Origin: Eretmocerus hayati
Lineage: Eukaryota > Arthropoda > Insecta > Hymenoptera > Aphelinidae
Assembly (NCBI GenBank): GCA_029851415.1
Contig: CM056744.1
Location: 85,716,907 to 85,780,906, forward strand
DNA: 64,000 nucleotides
Direction of reading: 5' to 3'
Both the position numbers and the translations under genes were made by a program. Below are positions 46,364 through 57,618 of the stretch, in pieces. Every line of letters starts with the position of its first letter. Position 1 is the first letter of the stretch. The notes below the pieces were generated by a model. It had not been told where the DNA came from, searched no databases, and worked only from the letters and a program-made list of their open reading frames with translations.

Positions 46364-48050
46364 ACAATAACTTCATGTGATATATGACGAAATTCTTTTA
46401 CCTGGTATTTTAACTTCGTTCCCAAATAAGATTTTGATCTCCGAGGAATGAGACGATATTTCAATGACACTTGCTATTTCCGTTGTATGGTTAATACTAT
46501 GATGGTATCCACTGACGAGACTGAGACTCTAGCGAAACTGTAGCAAGTGCACTTTTGATAACATTGGAGAGTGTGTGCGGACTCGTTCTTGGAAATTTTC
46601 AATTGGTCTTGATCTCGCGTCAGCCCTAGTTGCAACTAAGAATAGAAAGATTTTGTCAATATGCATGAACATTCCACCGTCATATATTTGAAGATGCCCT
46701 TTAATTCCAGTCATAGTAAACACTAGTGAGGTGCCGAAATTGATAATAGGTAACTTTTTTGTTTTCTCAATATATGGGCGGCTCCGGATCAGAACGGTAT
46801 AAGTCCATTTTGGTGAAAATTGAGTTTTTGACGGGAAACGATAGAAAATACATGTGAAAACATGTATGCACAACTCCGGAAGTGGAAATGCATTTTGAGG
46901 CATCACAAGCGACACGATCGTTTTTGTCCCGAAAAAAGTTTCGACTTTTTTTCCGGATCAGAACGGTGTAAGTCCATGTTCTCGCTCAATAATATCGCTT
47001 TTGGGTCTTCCACGTTCATTTTTCGTGCTTTTATGCATAGTTAGAAGTCATAGCTACTCTCAGAAACTACAAGTAGGGTTTGTTATGTTGTCCAAATGAT
47101 TGCATCCCGTGGTTTCGAAAAAGGTGGGCCGAAAACCGCTCACTTCTCTCTCACGCGTTTAGGCACAGGGGAGTCCTATGAAGATGAACAACCACCGGTC
47201 AGTAATCCCATGCGCCTGGGATCTTTCTCTAGAAGCCCTGGTGTCTCATTTTCTTATCTCTTATCGTCATTGAAAGAGCCGAATTTCTTAGTGATGGTTC
47301 CAAAAGCGTAGTTATAAGAGCGATCGGCACTGAGCTTCCAAAGAAATTTGATTTTACATCATGTTTTCAGGCATCTTCTCTAGAGAAAAATCAACTGCGT
47401 CCGTGATACGCCAAACTCAACTAAGCTATGCACTTCCTCCTTAGGAACAATGCCAATGGTAGAGAAAGCCTATAGCTTCATTACAGAATTTCGGTTACAA
47501 TTTCACTATGAATGGTTGTGATCTATCAACTGACGCTCTTTTCATTATCAGTCACCCGGCCTTCGGTTCGATCTCCCCGCCACTCGGTACAAGTGAACCT
47601 CATTTGGGCGAATCTCGTAGATTAAGATAGCCTTCCTGAATTGAGATATCTGCAACTAATCTTAACCTCATTCTATCGGTTGATCAACAGTTCTGTTTGT
47701 TGAGTGGGGATCAGTCCCAATTCATCGTTTGGATCCCCTGGTCGATTAAAGTCTCTGCATTGCGATTTTTCCTATACAACCTTAAATTGCCTCTGAATAC
47801 ATGACGTAAAGCTGCGTGCTATGTGATCCCCAAAAATTATACTCCGCACCGGGCCGCTTGAGTAAACTCTCCTTGACTGGATTTCCAAATAGACGCTTGT
47901 TGACCTCAATGTTGGAAATATATCCTTAGTCCGGCATTTTCAAGAGCTGTCCAGTCACAGCGGAGCAGACGGTCATTCAATATCTCCGGGGTGATGTTAC
48001 GGAAATCCCTATACTTGAAGGAATATTTTGGAGAGTAGGGGTGAAGACGT
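46364..48050. other. Intergenic DNA with short repeats
   Basis: ATATGGGCGGCTCCGGATCA with GAACGGTATAAGTCCATTTT (46773-46812) recurs in part as a direct copy at 46952-46978 (CCGGATCAGAACGGTGTAAG) and, inverted, just outside the right end of the 5-kb element (53101-53143). ORF 46529-46915 (minus, 128 codons) overlaps these repeats and has no recognised domain. Nothing else called. Confidence 0.4.
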
Positions 48051-48256
48051 CACCGCGTCGCTCGGTGTCGCTCGGTTGCCAGTCACCGCTGTTCACTGCT
48101 GTACGTTGCTGTTCACGGCTGTACGGCCTATTATCCAGAGGGAGGTGAAAGGCGGCCCGCAGGGTAAACTGGCGGCGATTGACGAGCGAACAGCAGTGTA
48201 CAGCAGTGCACAGCAGTGCAAAGCGCTGTTCGCCGAGTCGGCTCGCCGCGGTGGCA
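48051..48256 (+). repeat. GC-rich palindromic module at the outer end of the left arm
   Basis: CACCGCG at 48051 pairs with CGCGGTG at 48247-48254. Inside are short tandem words CAGCAGTG and their complement CACTGCTG (about 48085-48120 and 48190-48225), which could be multiple binding sites. The ORF at 48028-48264 is a by-product. Confidence 0.65.
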
Positions 48257-48462
48257 CTCTATAGTTTGTGCTGTTTTGTTCACTCGATGAAATGATTATT
48301 TAATAATTATTTCAGATGGATATTTTCATTTGGGGATCAATAAGAGTCCGTAAATAACAAAGTCGGTCCTTTAATTTACCTGTAAACTAAACGGATAATT
48401 TCCAAATCCCAAGCCCCTCATGGGGGGCCGACGAGCATGAGGAACATTTGAACATCTATGGT

Positions 48463-48535
48463 GAAAGTGTAGATTGGTGCACGGGCAGCGTGTCCGCCTC
48501 CCACGCGCTAGTTTCGGGTTCAAAACCCGCTTCCA
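48463..48535 (+). pseudogene. tRNA-like sequence in the left arm
   Basis: Order and spacing resemble a tRNA: TAGATTGGTGCACGGG (A-box-like), an arm GCGTG-TCCGCCTCC-CACGC, and TTCGGGTTCAAAACCCGCTTCC (B-box and T-arm-like), followed by a run of T (48537-48546) as in a pol III terminator. The anticodon loop is two bases too long unless a mismatch is allowed, and no good acceptor stem forms. Likely a tRNA-derived promoter or pseudogene. Confidence 0.4.
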
Positions 48536-48905
48536 TTTTTTTTTTCTCTAATGTTATAGGGTTTCTAAAGCTAGTTATTCTTATGATTGAATTTTTAATA
48601 TTTTTTGTTTCTAATAGGGTATACGAATTACATGGGGCGCACTCAGATATCTTTATCTAGGAAGAATTGCTCTGACTTTGCAATTCAAACCTTTTCTCTT
48701 TTACTTCTCAGTCTAAGATGATTATAATTTTGATCAAAAATTAATAAACTGTCTGGGATTTTGATAAGCCAGAACAATGACAAAAATAGGCCTTCTACAT
48801 GGAGTATGTACCTCGCAACAACTTCACTCACTTTTTCGTCATTGTTTTGTTCTGAATTACAAAGACAGGGCAAGACATCCTTGATGAGGAGATCTGAGTA
48901 TGCCC

Positions 48906-49193
48906 CCCTTTTTTCATATCTGCACAAGCTTGTGAATTTCTCTTTATGAATATCACTGGTTGGCAAAATTTTGTATTTAAAGTGCATAAGAGTCAACCAG
49001 CTGTTTTTGAGTATTTTCTCCAATATAGAAGCCGAAATCGAGCGCAATTTAGCGCATGCACGTGAGGTTTTTCTTAATCGCAGGAAAAAGAATTTTCAAA
49101 TGATAGCGTTTCATTCCTTATTTGCTAATTTTATGAATTGTTTGCTGCGGTGACGCATCCTCTTAGTCGGCCAGGGACGGTATTATTGTTATC
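48906..49193. other. Unique interior segment of the 5-kb element
   Basis: No recognised feature. The left arm's similarity to the right arm stops at 48905, inside the 0.3-kb TIR element. Confidence 0.4.
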
Positions 49194-49195
49194 TA

Positions 49196-49984
49196 CAGTA
49201 CCGTTCAAAAGTTCTCGATGGGTGATCCCTCGAGTATCCTGACTTGCAACAGCGATAATTCGAATTTTATACGTTGTACGAAAATTTTCAAAAAAGCTTT
49301 CTAAAGAGTAGAAAAAATACTCACTTTGACTGGGTTTGGATAATTCTTATCGAATATTTTTGAAGGTCCTACACGCTGATGAAAAAGTAGAAAATTTAAA
49401 AATTGTTTACTTTCATTGAGACACCTGCAGGTTTGATGCGAATGAAGATACGGCAATTCTGAAAAAAGCATCTTGTAGAGCGGAGAAAATGTTATGTGTA
49501 GCCATCTTTTGATTATTTTTTACGTGCCACGTGTGAGAACGTACGAGCTGTCTAAATACCCAAAACCACTGTTCATCGCCGGAAACGGCACAGAAAACGG
49601 CGAAAAACCATGATTTTGGGGATTTGGACAGCTCGCAAGTCTTTATACACGGGACGTAAAAAATAATCAAAAAATCGCTACACATAGCATTTTTTTCACT
49701 TTACAAGATGCTTTTTTTCAGAATTGCCGTATCTTCATTCGTATTGAAACTGCAGGTGTCTCAATGAAAGTAAAAAATTTTTAGATTTTCTATTTTTTCA
49801 CCAGCGTGTAGGATCTTCAAAAATATTCGATAAAAACCATCCAAGCCCGATAAAAGTTCGTATTTTTTCTGCTCTTCAAGATGCTTTTTTGAAAGTTTTC
49901 GTACAACGCATAGCATTCGACCTATCACTGTTGCAAGTCAGGGTACTCCAGGGATGACTCATCGAGAACTTTTGAACGGTACTG
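49196..49984. mobile_element. Tc1/mariner-type foldback MITE, full-length palindrome
   Basis: Ends CAGTACCGTTCAAAAGTT and AACTTTTGAACGGTACTG are exact inverted repeats, with TA on each side (49194-49195 and 49985-49986). The two halves (about 390 bp each) pair along their whole length, for example CGGCAATTCTGAAAAAAGCA (49451) against TGCTTTTTTTCAGAATTGCCG (49709). Centre near 49590. Read-through ORFs are artefacts. It is a non-autonomous derivative. Confidence 0.85.
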
Positions 49985-50234
49985 TACGTATTTTGACCTC
50001 CTGAACACGACGGCAGTATTTCTAAAGGTAAACGCTTGGAGTACGTTTTTTCCAATCCGATTTTGCTAATAAAGAAAGGTTATCTGAAGGAAGTTTCTCT
50101 TAAATGAGTTCTTCTAATCTCTATGTTTTTTTTAATAGAACTTTTTTTCTAAAATCCTTTATTCTAATGAGATGTATTTTCTAAAACTAATTTTTCTACT
50201 AACTGGTTTTTTCAATATTTTTCTTTCTAATATC

Positions 50235-50480
50235 CAGACGGCAACACATCTCCCCGAGAATTGTCGAGAAGTGCCCAAAAAACTTTTGCAAAGCTCTTGT
50301 GAGAGTTCCTGGGAAACTCCCGGGAAACCATCAAATTTCCAGCTCAGTTCAATTCCAAAGAGGTAACCATTAGCATCCTGGGTACTTCCAAGTTATTCCC
50401 GTAAAGCTCTCAGAGATACTCCTTGGGAATCCCCTGCTAGCTCCCCGATAGCTTCGCGAAAGCTCCGCTGTGGCGCTGAC
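50235..50480 (+). repeat. Interior inverted repeat of the 5-kb element, left member
   Basis: GAGAGTTCCTGGGAAACTCC, then CATCAAATTTCCAGCTCAGT pairs (as reverse complement, diverged) with 52010-52205. Rich in GGGAAACTCCC-like words. Confidence 0.55.
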
Positions 50481-52009
50481 TCTCGACCAGCTCTCCGAAA
50501 GCTCTCCAGGTTTCTAATACATCGAAATTCTTCTCCGCGTAGTGATCAGAGCTATAAATATTGCATTAGTAAACCTCAGCGCGTGAAAACACTTGACCAA
50601 AAATACACAAGTTCCAAAGGAGAACTGGCACTGAATGTGATGATAATTGGTGTGAAAGATTTGGGACAAGTTTTTTATCGCAATATGCGTAACTTTCATT
50701 CGGTGTCATATCTGAGAGATGTCGAAGGGCCAGGAATTGGTCCGATAGCACGTGCATCGCTCTTAACCGTTGCTACATAATTTTGTCACTGGCTGTATCT
50801 TTTTCATACGCGTCTAGTGACCGTCGTCTACAGCTTCTGACTTTATGCTCTTATCGGCGAAGGGTGGATGACAGCTGATTACACTCAAAGAATTTCAGTC
50901 TGCTTGATGTTCACATCTTCCCAAGACCAGTTTTAGCGCTCATTTTTTCAACCAAGGACGCGACTCGAAAATCTCTGCGAGTTAGGATCAAAAAAAAAAA
51001 GTTTCAGGGATACTGATACGTGATCCATTTGCAAGAACTCAGTTTATCCTACACCTCCACAATTTCAGATAAGTAATTCATCCAAAATCGAGATCATTAC
51101 AGGCTAGTTTTCATTGTGTTTACTATGGCATGAATAACCTCCAACATCTGTTGAAGCGTTGACCGTTTGCTAAAATGAATTAAGCTTAGCAACAGATTCG
51201 GCCTGGCAAAATATTCATTATTTTCTCGAACTCTCTGATTCTTTGTGGATCGATTTTTCTGACGGAGGCTTGGATCGAGGTTTGTCAAGGAAGACCGGCT
51301 GCCGCACAAGTTGTCAAATAGAGAGCTGCCGAGAGTGGATGCTGCATAATGGTTTTCCTGTTTTAAAAATTTGATGATATGGAGGGCAGCTGTCAGCAAA
51401 TCTATTCAAGCCGATTCGGAGATAAAATTTGATGTGGAATTGATAGGTATTTAGTCGTCTACGAACAAACATCATCTAGATTTGAATATGTTATTCTCAA
51501 ACATTAAAATTGTCTAGTAGAATTCTGCGCCATGAAACCTCAAGATTCTGATCAGCTTGACTTTGAAAACTGAGTTCAAAATTTATCATGCACATGCACC
51601 ATTTGATGACAGTTTTTCGTACCCGGTAGATGCTGATTTCATTTGCATGAGGTCCCTGGGAGATTCGTCAAAATATTACGGTTTTTCATCCGTTGTTATT
51701 CTGATGAGCTGCGCTTATTTTTTCTCTAATGTGAAATACTTCTCATTAGAGAAAAAATAAGCGCAGAAAGTTGTCACCTATAACTCAGATTTACGTCAAC
51801 CCTACTGCAGATTCCCTGTATCGAACTTGAACCTCTCAATTGCGAATAAATAATAGATTGTTCAAAATTATCAAACCTCTTTCTGATCAGCACATTGCTC
51901 CCAATGGGTGCTAGCTCAAAAAAGCAAAAAACCACATGAAATAATGTACACATTCATATCTGAAAAAGCTATGCGGAAGTCATGTATCGGAGCTTTAGCA
52001 CAAGTTATT
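50481..52009. other. Interior of the 5-kb element, no gene recognised
   Basis: Short ORFs only (51097-51399 minus is the longest). Contains a perfect 22-bp hairpin (separate entry). Confidence 0.4.
51710..51765 (+). repeat. Perfect 22-bp stem hairpin
   Basis: TGCGCTTATTTTTTCTCTAA and TG (51710-51731) pairs perfectly with 51744-51765 across a 12-nt loop. CATTAGAGAAAAAA recurs in the right arm (52572) and its complement in the left arm (48541), so the word belongs to this element. Confidence 0.7.
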
Positions 52010-52204
52010 CGGGAGCTTCAATAGAGTTCCCCGGAAACATTGCCAGAACTATCCGGGAGTGTTTGAAAGCTTTCCCGAAAGCTTATGCGGGAACTAATGA
52101 AGCTGGAAATTTGACGATTTCCGGGGAACTCTCCAAAAGCTATGTGGTATTTCCTATAAAACTCCCGTGGGAGTCCCGAATAATAACCTTGCCCGCTGTG
52201 CGTG
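52010..52204 (-). repeat. Interior inverted repeat of the 5-kb element, right member
   Basis: Reverse complement of 50235-50480, diverged (GAGAGTTCCCCGGAAATCGT, then CAAATTTCCAGCTTCATTAG on the minus strand). Read-through into the arm gives the 152-codon frame at 51982-52440, which is not a gene. Confidence 0.55.
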
Positions 52205-52505
52205 TATACGAATTTCATGGGGCATACTCAGATCTCCTCATCAAGGATGTCTTGCCCTGTCTTTGTAATTCAGAACAAAACAATGACGAAAAAGTGAGTG
52301 AAGTTGTTGCGAGGTACATACTCCATGTAGAAGGCCTATTTTTGTCATTGTTCTGGCTTATCAAAATCCCAGACAGTTTATTAATTTTTGATCAAAATTA
52401 TAATCATCTTAGACTGAGAAGTAAAAGAGAAAAGGTTTGAATTGCAAAGTCAGAGCAACTCTTCCTAGATAAAGATATCTGAGTGCGCCCCATGTAATTC
52501 GTATA
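52205..52505. mobile_element. 0.3-kb TIR element carried in the arms of the 5-kb element
   Basis: Ends TATACGAATTTCATGGGGC and GCCCCATGTAATTCGTATA are inverted. This full copy spans the inner edge of the right arm. In the left arm (from about 48619) the copy is cut at 48905, before its inner end. The pseudo-ORF AYSDLLIKDVLPCLCNSEQ is common to both arms for this reason. Confidence 0.6.
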
Positions 52506-52587
52506 CCCTATTAGAAACAAAAAATATTAAAAATTCAATCATAAGAATAACTAGCTTTAGAAACCCTATAACATTAGAGAAAAAAAA

Positions 52588-52662
52588 ATGGAAGCGGGTT
52601 TTGAACCCGAAACTAGCGCGTGGGAGGCGGACACGCTGCCCGTGCACCAATCTACACTTTCA
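52588..52662 (-). pseudogene. tRNA-like sequence in the right arm
   Basis: Reverse-complement twin of 48463-48535, apparently identical: same A-box-like and B-box-like blocks, same over-long anticodon loop, followed on its strand by a T run. Confidence 0.4.
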
Positions 52663-52869
52663 CCATAGATGTTCAAATGTTCCTCATGCTCGTCGGCCCC
52701 CCATGAGGGGCTTGGGATTTGGAAATTATCCGTTTAGTTTACAGGTAAATTAAAGGACCGACTTTGTTATTTACGGACTCTTATTGATCCCCAAATGAAA
52801 ATATCCATCTGAAATAATTATTAAATAATCATTTCATCGAGTGAACAAAACAGCACAAACTATAGAGTG

Positions 52870-53083
52870 CCGCCGCGGCGAGCCGACTCGGCGAACAGCG
52901 CTGTGCACTGCTGTGCACTGCTGTACACTGCTGTTCGCTGCTGTTCGCTCGTCAATCGCCGCCAGTTTACCCTGCGGGCCGCCTTTCACCTCCCTCTGGA
53001 TAATAGGCCGTACAGCCGTGAACAGCAACGTACAGCAGTGAACAGCGGTGACTGGCAACCGAGCGACACCGAGCGACGCGGTG
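52870..53083 (-). repeat. GC-rich palindromic module at the outer end of the right arm
   Basis: Twin of 48051-48256, with one extra 10-bp CAGCAGCGAA-type unit (near 52935-52945). CGCGGTG ends it at 53083. Confidence 0.65.
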
Positions 53084-55313
53084 GCATACCCCTCGGAAAA
53101 AATGGACTTATACCGTTCTGATCCGGAGCCGCCCATATATAAAACAGATAAGCAAGATCCTACTCTGACTCCGGAAGAACTCATCGCTTTCAAGTTTCCA
53201 TAGCTGTTCTATGTTTTTATCAATGACTAATTGAGGTGCTGCGTGGAAGAAGGGCGTAATAGTGATTAGGATGTTCTTTCGCCCTTTTGCTTTATGAGCT
53301 CTTTGAGGGGTGTTCTATCCGATCATGGACCTTGTTTTTAGGAAAGTGTTTACGGACCTCGAAATCTTGAAAAGGGCCCCGTTTTTATACACTCAACGCT
53401 GGTTACAGCTAGGAGCGTCCCATATTCTGGTCGTCAGGGACTCAAAATTGATGCTCGGATACCTCACACGACATATCTCAACTCATACAGAGGTTTTAAA
53501 ACATGAAACACGATTGCTGCTAACAAGCTCACGGGTACAGCAATTTTAGGTTAGAAGATTGCATTTTTGAAGGGGATCTCAACCACTTATGTCAAAAATG
53601 ATGACGGATTCGGATTCTACACAAAAAAATACGCCCAAATACGTTTGTTTCATTGTTGTACCTTGTAGTGCATTCGGGAGCCTACCCAGGTCCCGGACTA
53701 TTAGGGAAAGTACAGTGGGGAACCACCTGAACTGTCCACCTACAGCTCACTTCAATATCTTTCTATCTCACTTTTTTCCTACCTCAATCAATGAGTGCGA
53801 GTGAGACGGCGCGATGTCGAGCTTAGACAGTTCAGCGAGAGCCCGAGTGATACCTGGGAGCCTGAAGCTAACTCGACGATCCCTCCAACATTTGAACCCG
53901 CACGTCTCTGGCTCTACGGTATCAAACTGACCCCAACAAGTCGTTATTTTAGAGGTGGTTGATCTATCCGTTCGGACAAATTCTAGTTCTCAAAGTCCGC
54001 GTCCGTATCCAAGGAGCTCATAATTGATGGTACAAAACTACTATGAGCACGCAGGGCTTTTCGAAAGCAGCAACAGCAGTAAATACTCACGATTACGTAT
54101 CAATGATGATTCGTTTATTGTTAACTCGTATGATTCTATAACACGATTCTAAACTCGATTCAATACAAGTATACACAGCAGAAAAATATTCACGAAGGTT
54201 AAGAAACGGCGTGACTGCTCTTGATTGCAGCTCGCAACAGAATAAATATGGTCACCGTCGTTTGTTGCTACCAACATCTCTTCTGAAACAGAAGACTTGC
54301 GCGTATTTGACTGGATTCCCGTTGTTCCATACAACTTTGTATAAGTATATTTCCAATAATTACATAGAAACTGAGCCATAATTCGATACATGTGAATTTT
54401 TTGCGCTTATCCGTGGATTTCGGGCCCCAACATGAGTTTGTGACCGATATTTGATTCAATCACCCTCGAGATCACTACTTGCTGGACTCAGTTTGATACG
54501 ATAAAATCAGAGATGTACGCATCCAAATAAGGGAGGGCTTTCCGAGTTAGTCTCGATACCACGGATTCTATGACTGGAAATAGTATTATACGCAACGATG
54601 GTGAAAACCGTACGGAAAGCATCACATGAGTGCAGAAAGCATCGCGCGAGGGTGGAAAGACTTTCGCCAGAGTTGCGTATTGTATTTTTCATAATAATGA
54701 GCGTCAAGTTAGCAACACGCCATTAACAAGGACACGATACAGAAAATGGTCAATCAAGCAATCGTTGTACAACTACGCGAGGTCTTGATCAGTCAATATT
54801 GAAACAAGATGAGGAGTATTTTCGAAGATGCGAGTGGGCGATGTGCAGGGCGAGGTAGGTTGATGAAAGTTTCGAACATATCATGGAAGTTTGTCCAAAC
54901 TTGAGTCAACAGGGGCTGGGATTATCTGAAGATGATTCCAATTTCACTTGCACCGCGAGTTACGTTATCAAGTATGAACTGATGACGGTCGAATGAGTGC
55001 TGGGATCCTTGATTTGGCGTGACTAATTCGGGCCAGAAAAATATCATGTATACCGAAGCCGCGTCGAATATTAAGGTGTTGTTCCCATGGGTATCTAGTA
55101 ATTGATTGGACGCGCACAGGGGGGGGGGGCGAAGCCCCCCATTTGAAGAAAACATTCTGATGTAAGTGCATTCAATGTGATGAGAACTTCAACCGACTTT
55201 TGGGAAGAATTTGGTTTTGACATAGATTTCTCACATAAGACGATAGATATACTAGCAAACTTGGTAATCTCCAATATCTCGACCAATCGCTCAGGAGCGA
55301 GCTACGCAACATA
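53084..55313. other. Intergenic DNA, no gene recognised
   Basis: Begins with an inverted copy of the 46773-46812 repeat (53101-53143). A G-rich/C-rich hairpin-like run (GGGGGGGGGGCGAAGCCCCCC) lies at about 55119-55140. Short ORFs only (for example 53310-53549 and 54149-54391), no motifs. Confidence 0.4.
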
Positions 55314-55316
55314 CTA

Positions 55317-55773
55317 GGGTAAGTATACTGAACTTTCACCTAATGAGCCATTTCCTCAACAAACCTGGTTCTCTTCACTACTCTAGTCCATCTCAATATT
55401 TTTTTCGATACACTGTGCGTAAAAGTGCACTTTGCGCACAGTTTGTCGACTTTTACTCACAGTTTATTGAAGAGTATAGTTAGATACACGGGCGTAAAAC
55501 CTATTATTCGCATCCTCGTGGATGATTCCGATCCTCGCCTGCGGCTCGGGCCGGAAACCCATCACTCGGACGCGAATACAATGTTTTACGCCCTTGTATC
55601 GAAATGTACTATGAACGTATCTCATCTAAGTTTGTATAGGTCGAACCAAGCTTCAAAATGAGCTAATATAAATTTGAAAATATTTAGATGGGATAGGGGC
55701 GAGGCCAGAAGAGTGAAATAAACCACGGTAGTTGAGAAAATAGCTCAATGGGGCAACCTGGGTACACTTACCT
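55317..55773. mobile_element. MITE family A, copy 5, with nested family B
   Basis: Left end GGGTAAGTATACTGAAC and right end ACCTGGGTACACTTACCT are flanked by TA (55315-55316 and 55774-55775). CTCTTCACTACTCTAGTCCA and AGAAAATAGCTCAATGGGGC match 62352-62577. A family B copy is inserted at 55400-55612. Confidence 0.75.
55400..55612 (+). mobile_element. MITE family B, copy 3
   Basis: TTTTTCGATACACTGTGCGT at the left, CCTTGTATCGAAATGTACT at the right. Aligns throughout with 43945-44157. GC-rich core at 55528-55554. It interrupts a family A copy, so B moved after A here. Confidence 0.8.
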
Positions 55774-56107
55774 TATTATCTCTTAACTGCATTCCACCGA
55801 CGGAGGAGAGATGCATTTGTGAGTGACTCCTTTTGAAAAAGTACTTTCTGGGCGGTCGCAAGATACAATATTGTACATCAGGTTTATTCCATCACAAGGA
55901 GGTTATAAACAACTGTTTACTTCAAGGTGTATAATACTGTGGTGGGATTCGGAAAAAATGAATCATATCCCTCTGCGTTACTGGATTGAGGTGCGGCGCT
56001 TATTGACTCATTGATTCGTTAGAACCTTAATTTTCCCATCAGAGTCCAATATCAGTATGATCAACTTTGAATTTGCCAAAGCTGCACGAATTCCCATGAA
56101 TTTAGAA

Positions 56108-56262
56108 GCTCGTGCGTAAAGCAGAGTACAGCGTGCGTAAAGCAAAATTCAGCGTGCGTAAAGCACCACAACCGTGCGTAAGGCAATTGCTTTACACACG
56201 CTATGCGTAAAGCACTGATTTACACACTTTTTTGGTGCTTTCCCCATTAACTTTACGCTCAA
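56108..56262. repeat. GTGCGTAAAGCA tandem and inverted repeats
   Basis: GTGCGTAAAGCA-type units occur four times in a row (about 56113, 56132, 56152, 56173), then in inverted form (TTGCTTTACACACGC at about 56188), then again (ATGCGTAAAGCAC at about 56204). The same unit appears in the family B relative at 14928. Confidence 0.65.
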
Positions 56263-56324
56263 GTACTATGAAATCTTATTTTTCGCAATTTTCCGATGTT
56301 TGAGTGCCTACAAAATTGCGAAAA

Positions 56325-56410
56325 ATAACTTTCGCGCCTCGCACACGAGGTTCCCCGCTTCCGAGCGATCTACAACCTCATGAACTCGGTGCGAAATATA
56401 CTATTTCACC
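56325..56410. repeat. Dispersed repeat K, copy 2
   Basis: Reverse complement of 21371-21420 and 21474-21495: CACACGAGGTTCCCCGC, then CTACAACCTCATGAACTCGG and GCGAAATATAC. It lacks the GC-rich core present in copy 1. Confidence 0.5.
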
Positions 56411-57618
56411 CTATAGCTACAACTCCGGTCCCACTGGTTCGGATCGACTTCGGCAAGAGATGTTCTCTGCGAGAAGCAGACCGGCTATCGATCAAAAGCA
56501 GTTCTAGAGATGTGGACAAAGTCGCAAGTGCTATTTCCTACGTATCTAAGTGATAATCATCTCCTGCGAATAGATGCGAATTACTGATACAACATTTGCT
56601 CTTCAAATAACTTCATACTTATTTTTGAGCATTGATTATTCAAAATGATACGGGAAAGAGTCATTCCCGATTGATTTAATCCCTCAAGTACAATGGAATT
56701 GCGCAGATCCATATGAGCAAACTTCGTAGAGGAAAAACGCCTTTTTCAAGTTCCTCGCGGTTTTTGGAACGGAGTTCCTTTAGGGCCGTTTGAGTGAGGA
56801 GTGAAATCGTGCGAACGACACCGCCACGCGTCGAGATTTAATGCAATCCGCTATACATGCAACGAAAACCCGACATACGATATAGGTATACTGCATGGGC
56901 TGAGGGACCGCGTATATTCTTAGCATATCACAGATGCCAATGCTAAGATCCGTCTGCTGTCTGTTCGAGGATCGCTAGTCTGCTCTGTTCTGCTCTCCAT
57001 GCACACAGCACGACTGACAACAACATATGATTGTTATTGTTATTTAGTATTATTGCTGCACATATGCTGGAACGATGCTTCCATCGCTGATTTTTGATTG
57101 CCATACGGGTTGTATACGGAAATCCAGATCGTGAGTGTTTGGTGGTGATGAAAAGTGTGCAGTGTTGTGTGTGAGGGGTCCTCATTATGCCCTCATTGCG
57201 TGGGTGATGAGGGTTTTCTGAATTTGAACAAACGCTACATAAACAAAACCCGTACTCCAAAACGAGAGTCTTCCGAACTCTCTTCTGTCCTGCTTTATTT
57301 CAATTTAAAGTATACAGCAAGCTCATTTCTATCTGCTCTGAACCCTAATTTAGGAAGTAATTTTTTGAACCAACCAAAACATTACTGTTCAAGTTCAACA
57401 CGGGGTCTTAATCAAAGATGTGGTTATTCGTGTGCCACCATTTTTACTTCATACATGCCACTGTTCCATATTTAAACATGTTCAAATTCCCACCTAGGAT
57501 TACACATAATGAAACATGCTTTAACAAGGAAAAGCATAAAATGCTGTCATTTATTGAGTTGAGCATTGACTCACTTAGACATTATCTCCAAGACCTCATT
57601 GTCCACCAATATCAATTT
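56411..57618. other. Intergenic DNA, no gene recognised
   Basis: No repeat family identified. ORFs 56943-57260 (minus) and 57155-57475 (plus) overlap on opposite strands and carry no known domain. Confidence 0.4.

Larger units (their letters stand above)
48051..53083. mobile_element. 5-kb element bounded by nearly identical 0.86-kb inverted repeats
   Basis: Left arm 48051-48905 and right arm 52219-53083 are reverse complements with only a few visible differences. The length difference is explained mainly by one extra 10-bp unit (CAGCAGCGAA type) in the right arm. The outer end is CACCGCGTCGCTCGGTGTCG. Each arm contains, from outside in, a GC-rich imperfect palindrome, a tRNA-like sequence, and all or most of a 0.3-kb TIR element. 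The 3.3-kb interior has a Tc1/mariner-type foldback element and another inverted pair. No transposase. Flanks (ACGT left, GCATACC right) give no clear target duplication. Confidence 0.75.

Noticed and set aside
48028..48264. A small protein-coding gene (and its twin at 52834-53193)
   Set aside because: The amino-acid pattern comes from CAGCAGTG-type repeats in a GC-rich palindrome.
48463..48535. A functional tRNA-Gly gene
   Set aside because: The T-arm and B box look good, but the anticodon loop does not fit without a mismatch and I could form no proper acceptor stem.
51982..52440. A 152-codon gene
   Set aside because: The frame runs from an interior repeat into the inverted arm, and its C-terminal half is the same as a frame in the other arm. 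It is repeat read-through.
56108..56262. A CRISPR array
   Set aside because: Units are about 12 bp, closely spaced and in both orientations, without uniform spacers, and the window is eukaryotic.
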